28,475 nucleotides of DNA from Pseudomonadota bacterium (GCA_021790295.1 JAJYIC010000002.1:1-28475), one strand, 5' to 3'; shown: positions 14,017 through 21,968, numbered from the stretch's first letter. Notes: a model not told the origin generated them from the letters alone. Translations and numbers: made by a program.

Positions 14017-15360
14017 TCAGTGAACCGCCGTCAACTCGCGCGCCTTGAGGGAGCGAATGCCCTGCAGTCTAGCATACAGCGTCTCGGCGGGGATGGCGGA
14101 ACCTCCAAAGGCGAGGCAATCGATAAACTTGTCGTGAAGCTGGGCTTCGGAAAGCGGCCTTTCGGCGTGTCCCGTTGCCCGGCTCACCTTCGGACCTTCG
14201 ATGCGCCGCCCCGACGACAGCTCGATGCACACCTGCTCCCAGGGCGGAGAGCGCCGGTTTTCGGGATCGACCTCATCGGTGATGTCGAGTTCGACCCGGC
14301 GCATCATGCTTTGCACCTCGGGACGGCGGACAAAGGAGTCGGTCAGCTCCTGAAGAGTGACGCGCCGGGCAATGAGGCTCGAGGCCATCGCAAATTCCAT
14401 GCTGAACTTGGCGGAAAGCCCTGTGTCCGGCTGATGGTTGCGCAGGATTTTCGAGGTCAGGCGGCCGAAATGGACCGAAACCTTGCGCACGTCGTCGGGC
14501 TTTACCGGATGTTCGGCGAGGAGTTCGAGGATGCTGTCGATGGCGCGGTGGGTGCCGTAACAGGCCGGATACTTCTTGATGCTGAGCCCGTGTTTGAGGA
14601 TCGCCCACTCCTCGCCGAGACGGCCGTCGCCGTCGCGATCGGGGCCGCCCTCCGGCGAGACGGCGGTGAGGAAGCCTTGCGGGTGTTCGAGAGCGTCCTC
14701 ACTCGCGGTGAAACCGGCTTCGGCGAGCCGCGCCGCCATGATCCCGGCATGGGCCGCGCGCCCGGCGTGAAAGGGTTTTGTCATGGTCCCGAAATTGGCC
14801 ATGATGCCGGCGCTTTGCGAGGCGCCGAGGGCGATCGCGATGGCCGTGCGCGCCGGATCGAGACGGCGCATCTTGGCGCAGGCCGCGGCCGCGCCGATGG
14901 CGCCGAAGATCCCGGTCGGATGCCAGCCTTTGGCGTGGTAGGTCGGCATGTCGCGCCGGCAAAGCTCGGCCCAGGTCTCGTAACCGGCGACATAGGCGAC
15001 GATCATGTCGAGGCCGCCCGCGTTCAAAACCTCCGCTTCGGCGAGGATCGCGGGAACCAGAACCGTCGACGGATGGCCCTGCATGCCGACGTCGTCGTAA
15101 TCGAGGGCATGGGCCGCGGCGCCGTTGATCCAGCCGGCCTCGGGGCCGGGGCTCCTCTCGCCGCTGAAATAAAGCGAGGCCGGCCCCGCCGGAGGTGCGA
15201 GGACGCTTTTGAGGATCTGCGTTGACGCCTCATTGCGCCCGGCGATCATGGTGCCGATGCAGTCCGTAAAGCCGAGGCAGGCAATCCTCACCGCCTCTTC
15301 CGGCAACCGGTTCGGCGACAGATCGGCGACGAACTGGCCGAGCGCTTTGGTGAGTGTCAT
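14017..15360 (-). CDS. MmgE/PrpD family protein
   Basis: This encodes 447 residues from the ATG at 15360 (MTLTKALGQFV); the frame is open upstream to 15462 but that part is Arg-rich and not family-like. The MmgE/PrpD family includes 2-methylcitrate dehydratase, cis-aconitate decarboxylase and several lyase-like enzymes. Typical segments are CLGFTDCIGTMIAG, NGAAAHALDYDDVGMQGHPST, the block TYHAKGWHPTGIFGAIGAAAA, KPFHAGRAAHAGIMAA, and KKYPACYGTHRAIDS. It is the first gene of the minus-strand operon and is followed after 19 bp by the HMG-CoA-lyase-like gene. A dehydratase, isomerase or decarboxylase acting on a branched polycarboxylate would fit this neighbour. The actual reaction is not determined by sequence. 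Confidence 0.88.
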   Translation of the reverse strand: MTLTKALGQFVADLSPNRLPEEAVRIACLGFTDCIGTMIAGRNEASTQILKSVLAPPAGPASLYFSGERSPGPEAGWINGAAAHALDYDDVGMQGHPSTVLVPAILAEAEVLNAGGLDMIVAYVAGYETWAELCRRDMPTYHAKGWHPTGIFGAIGAAAACAKMRRLDPARTAIAIALGASQSAGIMANFGTMTKPFHAGRAAHAGIMAARLAEAGFTASEDALEHPQGFLTAVSPEGGPDRDGDGRLGEEWAILKHGLSIKKYPACYGTHRAIDSILELLAEHPVKPDDVRKVSVHFGRLTSKILRNHQPDTGLSAKFSMEFAMASSLIARRVTLQELTDSFVRRPEVQSMMRRVELDITDEVDPENRRSPPWEQVCIELSSGRRIEGPKVSRATGHAERPLSEAQLHDKFIDCLAFGGSAIPAETLYARLQGIRSLKARELTAVH

Positions 15361-15379
15361 TGTCCGTTCCCTTTCCCTG

Positions 15380-15397
15380 CAATCGCGGCGGCGATTG
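15380..15397 (-). other. Leader hairpin upstream of the PrpD-like gene
   Basis: CAATCGC (15380-15386), loop GGCG, and GCGATTG (15391-15397) form a perfect seven-pair stem. It ends 20 bases before the start codon of the PrpD-like gene, just ahead of its purine-rich ribosome binding region. A modest effect on translation or message stability is possible. Confidence 0.35.
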
Positions 15398-15542
15398 TCC
15401 CGGAGCTTTTTGTGCCGGCACTCTAGGCCGCCCGCCGCGCGCCCACCACGTTGTTTTCGCATATGAGATGAGAGGATTTCGAGGCGCCGGCGCCGCCCAT
15501 TTGCGCGTTTAGGGAAGGATCGGCGGCCGCGCGAAAGGCGAT

Positions 15543-15556
15543 TCGATCGGGATCGA
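15543..15556. promoter_or_regulatory. 14-bp palindrome, candidate operator
   Basis: TCGATC-GG-GATCGA is a perfect palindrome in the 278-bp divergent region between the PrpD-like operon and the alpha/beta hydrolase gene. Its size and position fit a dimeric repressor site, but I recognise no specific regulator and none is encoded nearby. In GC-rich DNA such a palindrome can also arise by chance. Confidence 0.3.
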
Positions 15557-15638
15557 CGAAATCCGTCGCGGCCGGCGTCGAGCAGCCTATGATCGAAAAA
15601 TAAAAGAGCCCAAACGAAGGTTTGAGGAAAGGACCTCT

Positions 15639-16514
15639 ATGAGCGAACCGAGAGCCGAGACGAACAAGGCCGAGAGCGCGGCCCCGGCCGAAGCCGCGCG
15701 GGCTTTTCTCGCCGAACTCGAACAAAAGGCGCGGCTTATCCGGACCCCCTGCGGCGAGGGGACGATGGCTTGGCGGCTCTGGGGCCGAGGGCCGGCGCTC
15801 GTCCTTTTCCACGGCGGCGCCGGCTCCTGGCGCCACTGGGTGCGCAACATCGAGTTGGCCGCGCGCAGCCGCACCGTGATCGCGGCGGACCTGCCGGGGC
15901 TCGGCGATTCAACGCGCGCCCCTGACCCTGTCGGCGCGCCGGCGATCGCCGCGATCGTTGCCGAGGGCCTCGATAGCGTCCTCGGCAAAGGCGAGCGTTA
16001 CGATATCGCCGGTTTCTCGTTCGGCGCGGTGATCGCAGGGCTTCTCGCGGCGCAAGGGAAAGAGCGCGTCCGCTCCCTGACCCTGGTCGGCTCCGGCGGC
16101 CTCGGACCGCCGAGCCGTTCGGTTCCTCTTCTCAAGGTTCGCGACAAGACCGGCGCGGAGAGAAGGGAGGCGCACCGCGCCAATCTCGCGCGGATGATGA
16201 TCTTCGATCCGGCGAAGATCGACGCTCTCGCCTTGGAGATCCAGGAAGAGAATTCGAAAAGGGCGCGCCTCAATAGCGGCGGCATGTGGATTTCGCCGGT
16301 CTTGCTGGACGCCCTGCCGCTGGTGCGCGCCCCGGTTCACGCCGTCTGGGGCGAACACGAGATGGCAGACCGCACCCTTCTCGATCGCCGCATTGCCCTC
16401 ATGCGGCAGGCGCGCGCCGATGCCGACGTGACGGTCGTCAAGGGCGCGGGACACTGGGTCTTTTACGAGGCGGCCGAAGAGTTCAACGCGCTCCTCGCGC
16501 TTTTCCTCGAATAA
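15639..16514 (+). CDS. Alpha/beta hydrolase
   Basis: This 291-residue alpha/beta-hydrolase-fold protein has an oxyanion segment at LVLFHGGAGSWRHW near residues 55-68. The nucleophile elbow is IAGFSFGAV, with Ser in GFSFG. The C-terminal histidine is in VVKGAGHWVFYEA. The acid residue is probably in VWGEHEMADR, where Glu or Asp is available. The first 35 residues are hydrophilic and not part of the fold. AAAGGA lies shortly before the ATG. The gene stands alone between divergent and convergent neighbours; it may hydrolyse an ester, thioester or C-C bond related to the adjacent acyl-CoA pathways, but nothing in the sequence sets the substrate. Confidence 0.85.
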   Translation: MSEPRAETNKAESAAPAEAARAFLAELEQKARLIRTPCGEGTMAWRLWGRGPALVLFHGGAGSWRHWVRNIELAARSRTVIAADLPGLGDSTRAPDPVGAPAIAAIVAEGLDSVLGKGERYDIAGFSFGAVIAGLLAAQGKERVRSLTLVGSGGLGPPSRSVPLLKVRDKTGAERREAHRANLARMMIFDPAKIDALALEIQEENSKRARLNSGGMWISPVLLDALPLVRAPVHAVWGEHEMADRTLLDRRIALMRQARADADVTVVKGAGHWVFYEAAEEFNALLALFLE

Positions 16515-16526
16515 CGACGGCGGCGC

Positions 16527-16540
16527 GGGTCCTCAGACCC
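16527..16540. terminator. Weak hairpin between convergent genes
   Basis: GGGTC-CTCA-GACCC lies in the 41-bp gap between the alpha/beta hydrolase and the EF-hand gene stops. On the plus strand it is followed by TCCTTCC. The stem is only five pairs, so this is a tentative call. Confidence 0.25.
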
Positions 16541-16555
16541 TCCTTCCTGCAAGGA

Positions 16556-17197
16556 TCAGCGCGGCGCCCCGTAGCCTCCCTCGGCGGGCGGCGGCCCGCC
16601 ATAGCCTCCTCCGGAGGAGGACGATGCGCCGCCGCCATAGCCGGCGCCGCCGGGCGCTCCATAACGGCCACGCGCGGCCCGCCAGGCCCGCATTTCGTAA
16701 GGCTCTATGATGCCGTTGTGATCGGTGTCGATGCGATCAAACCGGCGCTCGGCGAACATCGCCGCCCGATCGGGGTCGCGGCCATGGTTGATCGCGCGCC
16801 TGCGGGCGCGGGTGATGAATTGCCGCCTCGTGATCCCGTGAACCCGACCGTAGGAAGGGGGGGGACCATAGGACGGCGGAGCGGAGGGAGCAGGCGGACC
16901 ATAGGAAGGCGGCGGTCCCGCGCCCTCGCCGTAACCGGGAGGAGAGCTCGGCGGATAGCCGCTTGCTCCCGGCGGCGGCCCGCTTTCCTCATAGCCCGTT
17001 GCAGGCGGAGGGCCGCCATAACCGCCGTCAGGAGGAGGCGGCCCGCCTTCGGCATATCCCGGGCCCGGTGGCGGGCCGGGAGGGTAAGGTTCGGCGGCGC
17101 AGGCGCCGAGGACGAGCCCGGCGGCGATGATCGCGGCTGCGCCAAGAGACAAAGACGGCAGCCTCTTTCCAAGAGTCAATCGGGGCGGCTCGATCAT
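16556..17197 (-). CDS. EF-hand domain lipoprotein, Pro/Gly/Tyr-rich
   Basis: This 213-residue protein starts with a basic N-terminus and a hydrophobic segment (LGAAAIIAAGLVLGACAA). The LGAC sequence fits a lipobox with Cys near residue 33. Residues about 37-120 are low-complexity Pro/Gly/Tyr/Ser repeats (PPPSYGPP-type), like a flexible surface or periplasmic spacer. One canonical EF-hand loop follows, DTDHNGIIEPYE, with all the usual calcium-ligand positions. A second Gly-rich low-complexity tail closes the protein. AAAGGAG precedes the ATG. It is probably a membrane-anchored calcium-binding protein of unknown partner. No operon neighbour exists: it converges on the alpha/beta hydrolase and lies 265 bp downstream of citE. 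Confidence 0.8.
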   Translation of the reverse strand: MIEPPRLTLGKRLPSLSLGAAAIIAAGLVLGACAAEPYPPGPPPGPGYAEGGPPPPDGGYGGPPPATGYEESGPPPGASGYPPSSPPGYGEGAGPPPSYGPPAPSAPPSYGPPPSYGRVHGITRRQFITRARRRAINHGRDPDRAAMFAERRFDRIDTDHNGIIEPYEMRAWRAARGRYGAPGGAGYGGGASSSSGGGYGGPPPAEGGYGAPR

Positions 17198-17462
17198 TCC
17201 TGAAACACTCCTTTAGGGCGTCTTCGGTTGAGCGGTCCCCGCCCTTTTCGCGGCCGGCGGCGGGAAGGGCGAGCCGCGCAAAAGCGTTGCCGAGGCCGCA
17301 CCATCAGAACGCGCCTCGCCTCTTTTGATCCCGCCTTGTTGCACGATCTCTTCCCGCTTGTCGCTTGCCCTGCCGCAGCCCGCGCGGGCCCTTTATAGAT
17401 AGGCGGGAAAAAGCCGATCCCTCCCCGCGCCTTGCGCAAAAGCGCCTTTGCCGCAACGCCTC

Positions 17463-18335
17463 TCACCCTCCCGCGCTCCCTTTCCCGCCAAGCCCCAAAA
17501 GGCGGCGCGCGAGAGTGAGATGCGGTCTGTCGAGCATTCGTCCTTCGAGCGCGATCGTTCCCGACCCGGGGTTCTGGGCAAAGAGAGAGACCACCTTTTT
17601 CGCCCAAGCGATTTCCTCTTCGCTCGCGGTGAAGGCCTTGTTGATCACGCCGACCTGCGCCGGATGGATAGCGATCTTGGCGACAAAGCCTGCCCTGCGC
17701 GCCGCCTCGCATTCCGCCCGCAACCCTTTCTCGTCAGCGAAATCGGTGCTGACCGTGTCGATCGCCGCAACCCCGGCCGCCGCCGCAGCCAAAAGGCAAA
17801 GCGCGCGCGCCAAGCGATAAACGTCCTCGTAAACGCCGTCCTTTCGGCGATTGTTCCCGCCGACGACGGCCGCCAGATCCTCGGCCCCCCAGGTGAGGCC
17901 TTCGAGGCGGTCGGAAACTCCCTGGTAGCCGCCCAAGGAAAACATCGCCTGCGGCGTTTCGGTGGCGATCGCGATCACCTTGACGGCGCCGGCGGCAAGC
18001 CCGGAAGCGGCCTCGAGGGCAGAAAGCGCGTGATCGAGAGAAGAGAGATCGGCGGGAACGCATTTCGGCAAAAGGATCCCGTCCGGTCCCGCCGGGATGA
18101 CCGCAGCCAGATCTTCGAGCGCCCATTCGCTCGCGAGAGGATTGATGCGGACAAAACGGCGGAAGGAGGAACCGCGGCTTGCCGCGAGAAAGGCCCGCGC
18201 GGCGACCCTCGCCTGCGGCCGGTTTTCCGGCACGACCGAATCCTCGAGATCGAGAATGAGCGCGTCCGCACCCGTTTGCGGCGCGCGGGCGAGTTTTCTT
18301 TCGCTGTCGGCGGGGACGAACAGAAGCGAGCGCAT
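17463..18335 (-). CDS. CitE-like HpcH/HpaI-family CoA lyase
   Basis: This 290-residue protein begins at the ATG at 18335, whose A is shared with the TGA of the upstream MaoC gene, so the two are translationally coupled. It is a CitE-type TIM-barrel lyase (citryl-, malyl-, beta-methylmalyl- or citramalyl-CoA lyase group). Key segments are RSLLFVPADSERKL, ADALILDLEDSVVPENR (acidic cluster), DGILLPK, IAIATETPQAMF (Glu) and LTWGAEDLAAVVG (Glu-Asp metal ligands). The C-terminal GFVAKIAIHPAQVGVINKAF matches the family's closing motif. Its operon partners are a MaoC-type hydratase and class II fumarase. This arrangement recalls itaconyl-CoA or mesaconyl-CoA hydratase with citramalyl-CoA lyase; exact specificity is not shown by sequence. 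Confidence 0.88.
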   Translation of the reverse strand: MRSLLFVPADSERKLARAPQTGADALILDLEDSVVPENRPQARVAARAFLAASRGSSFRRFVRINPLASEWALEDLAAVIPAGPDGILLPKCVPADLSSLDHALSALEAASGLAAGAVKVIAIATETPQAMFSLGGYQGVSDRLEGLTWGAEDLAAVVGGNNRRKDGVYEDVYRLARALCLLAAAAAGVAAIDTVSTDFADEKGLRAECEAARRAGFVAKIAIHPAQVGVINKAFTASEEEIAWAKKVVSLFAQNPGSGTIALEGRMLDRPHLTLARRLLGLGGKGSAGG

Positions 18336-18793
18336 CAGGAGACCTTTGGCCGGCAAAGCATCAAAGCCGCGCGTTTGCAGACGGCCACGATCTCGCCCCT
18401 CTGGTTGAGCCCCTGATGCTCGAATTCGACGATGCCGGCGTCGGCGCGCGAGCGGCTGCGGCGCGTGCCTAGCACGATCGTGCGCGCTCTCAAGGTGTCG
18501 CCGTGGAAGACCGGTTTTGGAAAGCGGACCTCGGTCATGCCGAGGTTGGCGACGGTGGTGCCGAGAGTGGTGTCGCCGACGGAAAGGCCGACGACGAGGC
18601 CGAGAGTGAAGATGCTGTTGACGAGGCGCTCTTTGAACTCCGTCCCTTTGGCGAATTCGGCGTCGAGGTGAAGGGGCTGAGGGTTCATCGTCAGGGTGGT
18701 AAAGAGCACGTTGTCCATCTCGGTAACGGTGCGCGTGGTCTCGTGCTCGAATATTTCGCCTTCGGCGAATTCCTCGAAATAGCGTCCGCTCAT
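18335..18793 (-). CDS. MaoC-family hydratase of the fumC-maoC-citE operon
   Basis: This 152-residue single-domain hot-dog protein has the MaoC start RYFEEFAEGEIFEHETTRTVTE. The catalytic-type segment is TMNPQPLHLDAEFAKGTEFKERLVNS, where Asn/His replace the Asp/His of standard R-hydratases, as is common in mesaconyl/itaconyl-CoA-type hydratases. FPKPVFHGDTLRARTIV is the usual later motif. The ATG overlaps the fumC stop by ATGA and is preceded by AAGGAGG, and its own stop overlaps the citE start, so all three are translated together. With a CitE-like lyase it probably hydrates an unsaturated dicarboxylyl-CoA that the lyase then cleaves. The substrate is inferred from context only. Confidence 0.87.
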   Translation of the reverse strand: MSGRYFEEFAEGEIFEHETTRTVTEMDNVLFTTLTMNPQPLHLDAEFAKGTEFKERLVNSIFTLGLVVGLSVGDTTLGTTVANLGMTEVRFPKPVFHGDTLRARTIVLGTRRSRSRADAGIVEFEHQGLNQRGEIVAVCKRAALMLCRPKVS

Positions 18794-20232
18794 CGCTTCT
18801 CCTCCTTTTGCGGCCCCCTTTCGCGGCGGAGGGGTGCGATCATCGCCTCGGGCCGCACCCAGCGATCGAAATCGGCGGCGCGAAGAAAGCCGGTCTGCAA
18901 AGCCGCCTGCCGCAGCGACAGCCCTTCGCGCTCCGCGAGAAGGGCAATCTGCGCCGCCTTTTCGTGGCCGATATGGGGGACAAGGGCGGTCGCGAGCATC
19001 AAGCCGCTTTCGAGATGCTCCCTGATCCGCTTCTCGTCGGGCTCGAGGCCTCGGGCGCAGCGCTCATCGAAAGAGCGACAGGCGTCGGCGAGAAGCTCGG
19101 CCGATTCGAGAACATTATGCAAGATCACCGGCTTATAGGCGTTCAATTGAAACTGGCCCTGCGAGCCGGCGAAGGCGACCGCATGATCGTTGCCGAAAAC
19201 CTGCACGCACACTTGTGTCAAGGCTTCGCATTGCGTGGGGTTGATCTTGCCGGGCATGATCGAGGAGCCGGGTTCGTTTTCCGGGATCTTGAGTTCGCCG
19301 ATCCCGGCGCGCGGGCCGCATGCGTAAAGGCGTATATCGCTCGCGATCTTGTAAAGGGCGCCCGCAAGGGTGCGCAGCGCGGCGCTCGCATTGACGAGAG
19401 CATCGTGAGCGGAAAGCGCGGCGAACTTGTTCAGCGCCGAGAGGAAAGGCCGGCCCGTCTCTGCCGCGATCATGGCCGCCGCGCTCTCGCCAAAACGCGG
19501 ATCGGCGTTGAGCCCGGTGCCGACCGCGGTGCCCCCGAGGGCCAGAGAAAGGAGCCGCTTTTCCGCACTTTCGATCAGGGCCATCCCCTCTTGGAGCTGG
19601 GCTTCCCAACCCGAGATCACCTGCCCCAATAAAATGGGTGTGGCGTCCTGAAGATGGGTTCGGCCGACCATGACGATCCCCGCATAGGCCGCCCTCTTTT
19701 CGCCGAGCGTGCGCGAAAGCCCGGCAAGCGCCGGGAGAAGGCGGCCGGAGAAAGCCTCGACCGTGGCGATATGCATGACCGTCGGGAAGACGTCGTTCGA
19801 GGATTGCCCGCAATTCACGTCGTCGTTCGGATGGATCGGCGACTTCCCTCCGAGAGCGCCGCCGGCGAGCGCGTTGGCCCGATTCGCGATGACCTCGTTC
19901 GCGTTCATGTTGGTTTGCGTTCCCGAGCCGGTCTGAAAGACGACGAGGGGAAATTCGGCGTCGAGCGCGCCCTCGATCACTTCCTGCGCCACCCTTTCGA
20001 TAAGCGCCGCCTTTTCCGCGGAAAGGACGCCCAGATCCCGGTTCGCTCGGGCCGCGCTTTTCTTGACGATCCCGAGCGCGCGTATGACCCCGCGCCCCCA
20101 GCGGAAACGATCTTTCCCGATCGGGAAGTTTTGCCGCGAGCGCTCCGTCTCGGCGCCCCAAAGCCGCTCGGCCGGCACCTTGACCTCGCCAAGGGCATCC
20201 CCTTCGATGCGGTATCGCGCCTTTCTAGCCAT
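18790..20232 (-). CDS. fumC: Class II fumarate hydratase
   Basis: This 480-residue protein belongs to the fumarase/aspartase superfamily. It contains the family signature GSSIMPGKINP near residues 322-332, with the catalytic serine, and the histidine of the class II fumarase motif RTHLQDATP near residue 193. Also typical are GSGTQTNMNANEV and HPNDDVNCGQSSNDVFP. Fumarase reversibly hydrates fumarate to malate in the citric acid cycle and needs no iron-sulfur cluster. It is first in a tightly overlapping operon with a MaoC hydratase and a CitE lyase, which is unusual company and may mean a role in dicarboxylate assimilation. The message leader is highly structured (see 20235-20311). Class II fumarases are generally specific for fumarate, but mesaconate hydration cannot be excluded. 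Confidence 0.93.
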   Translation of the reverse strand: MARKARYRIEGDALGEVKVPAERLWGAETERSRQNFPIGKDRFRWGRGVIRALGIVKKSAARANRDLGVLSAEKAALIERVAQEVIEGALDAEFPLVVFQTGSGTQTNMNANEVIANRANALAGGALGGKSPIHPNDDVNCGQSSNDVFPTVMHIATVEAFSGRLLPALAGLSRTLGEKRAAYAGIVMVGRTHLQDATPILLGQVISGWEAQLQEGMALIESAEKRLLSLALGGTAVGTGLNADPRFGESAAAMIAAETGRPFLSALNKFAALSAHDALVNASAALRTLAGALYKIASDIRLYACGPRAGIGELKIPENEPGSSIMPGKINPTQCEALTQVCVQVFGNDHAVAFAGSQGQFQLNAYKPVILHNVLESAELLADACRSFDERCARGLEPDEKRIREHLESGLMLATALVPHIGHEKAAQIALLAEREGLSLRQAALQTGFLRAADFDRWVRPEAMIAPLRRERGPQKEEKR

Positions 20233-20234
20233 CC

Positions 20235-20311
20235 CTTCGCTTCTCCCCCAAAGCTCGGGGTTGCGGTCCCGGCGAAAGCGCCTAGGCTAAGACTTTGCTT
20301 TCGAGGACCGC
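20235..20311 (-). promoter_or_regulatory. Structured 5' leader of fumC
   Basis: Two hairpins can form in the fumC leader. The distal one pairs 20263-20269 (GCGGTCC) with 20305-20311 (GGACCGC) and 20273-20279 (CGAAAGC) with 20297-20303 (GCTTTCG): 14 perfect pairs with a 3x1 internal loop and a 17-base loop holding the palindrome GCCTAGGC. The proximal one pairs 20236-20239 with 20247-20250 (four C-G pairs) and covers part of the GGGGGAG in front of the ATG. There is no T-run, so it is not a simple terminator. A translational control element is plausible. I do not recognise a known riboswitch class. Confidence 0.45.
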
Positions 20312-20474
20312 GAGGTGGGCGCACAGTGATAGCATCGCCGGGCAGAAAGGGCATGGCGAAAAAAGGCGATCGCACCGGGGCGCAAGCGCTCTTCCCCAAA
20401 GCGCGGCCGCGGGGACCCGGCGGCGGCGCCCGGGAAGGATAAAAAACCCTTTTGCCGGGGCAGAGAACGAGCCT

Positions 20475-21281
20475 GTGGATATCAATCGTCTGATCGTCGA
20501 GAACGGCGCCTATTTCTATCTGATCGCGTTCGCCTGGACCTTTCTCGAAGGCGAGACGATCGTCCTTGTTGCCGGCTTTGCCGCCGCGCAAGGCTTTCTC
20601 AATCCGGTCTTTCTTCTGTTTGCGAGCTGGCTCGGGAGCTTTAGCGGCGATCAGCTTTATTTCTGGATCGGCCGATTCTTCGGGTCGCGGGTGCTGAGGC
20701 TCTTTCCCCCTTGGCGGCGCGGGGTCGAAGCCGCGCTTTGCTGGCTTGAACGCTACGACGCAGGGTTCATCCTCTCCTTCCGTTTCATCTACGGGATCCG
20801 CAACGTCTCCTCTTTTGCCATGGGGTTGTCGCAGATCAACTGGCAGCGGTTCCTGTCGTTGAACTTCCTTGCGGCGGCATTGTGGGCCGCGGTGTTCGTC
20901 GGCTTCGGCTATTTTCTCGGCCACGCCTTTCGCGCGATGCTCGGCGACCTCGCCCGTTCGTTCAGCCTCGTCATGCTCGGCGTCTTTCTCCTTCTCGCGG
21001 TCGCGATCGGCCTTTGGCGCCGGTGGCGCAAAAGGCGCCGGGGCGGCTTTGCGGCGCTTCGGGGCGCTGCACCCGCCTTCGCCCCTTCCCTTCTTTCAAA
21101 GAATGACCTCGACGCCGCTGCCGATCTCGAGGCGAAGGAGGGCGTCGGCGCGCCCGCCATTGACGGCAATCTCTGCGAGACCGTTGGCGTTCTCGTACCA
21201 GAACGCGCTTCCCCGCCCGACGTCGGCAAAGGTTCGGGCGCGGGCGAATATCCCTCCGCCGGCCCCAAGCCGCGCCGTTGA
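20475..21281 (+). CDS. DedA/VTT-domain membrane protein
   Basis: This encodes 268 residues from the GTG at 20475 (VDINRLIVENGAYFY). That start matches the usual DedA N-terminus; the frame is open upstream to 20295 but the extra residues are Arg-rich and unlike the family. The conserved early acidic motif TFLEGETIVLVAG, the segment SFSGDQLYFWIGRFFG and the DedA signature FRFIYGIRN...MGLSQINWQRF are all present. Several hydrophobic helices follow, ending near residue 180. DedA proteins act in undecaprenyl-phosphate or lipid flipping and membrane homeostasis. The last 62 codons lie antisense to the SAM hydrolase gene and form a hydrophilic tail unlike the family. Either the 3' ends truly overlap or a stop codon has been lost. 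No strong ribosome binding site is visible. Confidence 0.85.
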   Translation: MDINRLIVENGAYFYLIAFAWTFLEGETIVLVAGFAAAQGFLNPVFLLFASWLGSFSGDQLYFWIGRFFGSRVLRLFPPWRRGVEAALCWLERYDAGFILSFRFIYGIRNVSSFAMGLSQINWQRFLSLNFLAAALWAAVFVGFGYFLGHAFRAMLGDLARSFSLVMLGVFLLLAVAIGLWRRWRKRRRGGFAALRGAAPAFAPSLLSKNDLDAAADLEAKEGVGAPAIDGNLCETVGVLVPERASPPDVGKGSGAGEYPSAGPKPRR

Positions 21282-21833
21282 CGGCAGGAAAGAAGCCCGC
21301 AGCCCCGTGATCGCATTGCCGAAGCGGTCGATATAGACGATCTGCGGCAGATCGTCCGGCCATTCCGGGCGGCGGCCGCTTTCGCGCGCGCGCAGAGCCC
21401 CTTGCGGGCGCTCGCCGAGAGCGAGCCGCGCCGCCGCCGGGGCAAACACGTCGCGCCCGTGAAAGCTCGCGGAAAGCATGCCGAAAGGCGGCTCTCTGGG
21501 CGCGATTTCCCAGCTTCGAGAGCGGCGGGCGCGCCGTCTCACCAGCTCGAAAAGCCCGTTTTCGGGACCGACAAAGGAACGCCCGTCGGCTTCGAGGATG
21601 ATCGCTTCGCGATCGCTTCCCACACCCGGATCGACGACCGCAAGAAAGACGGTTGCGGGCACAAACCAGGACGCATAAGCGGCGAGAAGGTAGGCCGCGG
21701 GCTTAGGACTTCTCGCAGGGGCGTCGGCAAAAAGATCGACGACCGGCACGGCCGGTGCGAGAGAGTGCAAAACCGCTTTGACCTGGCCCGTATACGGGCC
21801 TTCGAGACCGAAATCGGTGAAGAGCACGATCAT
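21096..21833 (-). CDS. SAM hydroxide adenosyltransferase (DUF62 family)
   Basis: This 245-residue protein starts at the ATG at 21833 (MIVLFTDFGLEGPYTGQ), which is the usual family N-terminus; a GTG at 21878 would add 15 residues. The family (also called SAM-dependent chlorinase/fluorinase) hydrolyses S-adenosylmethionine to adenosine and methionine. Conserved segments are FTDFGLEGPYTGQVK, VVDPGVGSDR (Asp68), FVGPENGLF, FHGRDVFAPAAARLA and YIDRFGNAITG. The normal C-terminus (ANGLAEIAVNGGRADALLRL) is intact, so this gene, not DedA, is authentic across the shared 186 bp. The chlorinase-specific features cannot be judged by eye; a housekeeping hydrolase is the default. It has no operon partner here. 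Confidence 0.9.
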   Translation of the reverse strand: MIVLFTDFGLEGPYTGQVKAVLHSLAPAVPVVDLFADAPARSPKPAAYLLAAYASWFVPATVFLAVVDPGVGSDREAIILEADGRSFVGPENGLFELVRRRARRSRSWEIAPREPPFGMLSASFHGRDVFAPAAARLALGERPQGALRARESGRRPEWPDDLPQIVYIDRFGNAITGLRASFLPSTARLGAGGGIFARARTFADVGRGSAFWYENANGLAEIAVNGGRADALLRLEIGSGVEVIL

Positions 21834-21968
21834 GACGCCGACTATGGGAAGCCTCCCCTCTTCTCCGCAAGCCCGCACAAGGCAGAGGAGCGTCCGGGCG
21901 CGCCCTTGAAATCGGTTTGCGGGCGGCTATGATCGCGCCATCGGGCATGATGGTTTTCGGGGGACCAG

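Noticed and set aside
20295..20474. An N-terminal extension of the DedA protein.
   Set aside because: The added residues are basic and unstructured, while the GTG at 20475 reproduces the usual DedA N-terminus.
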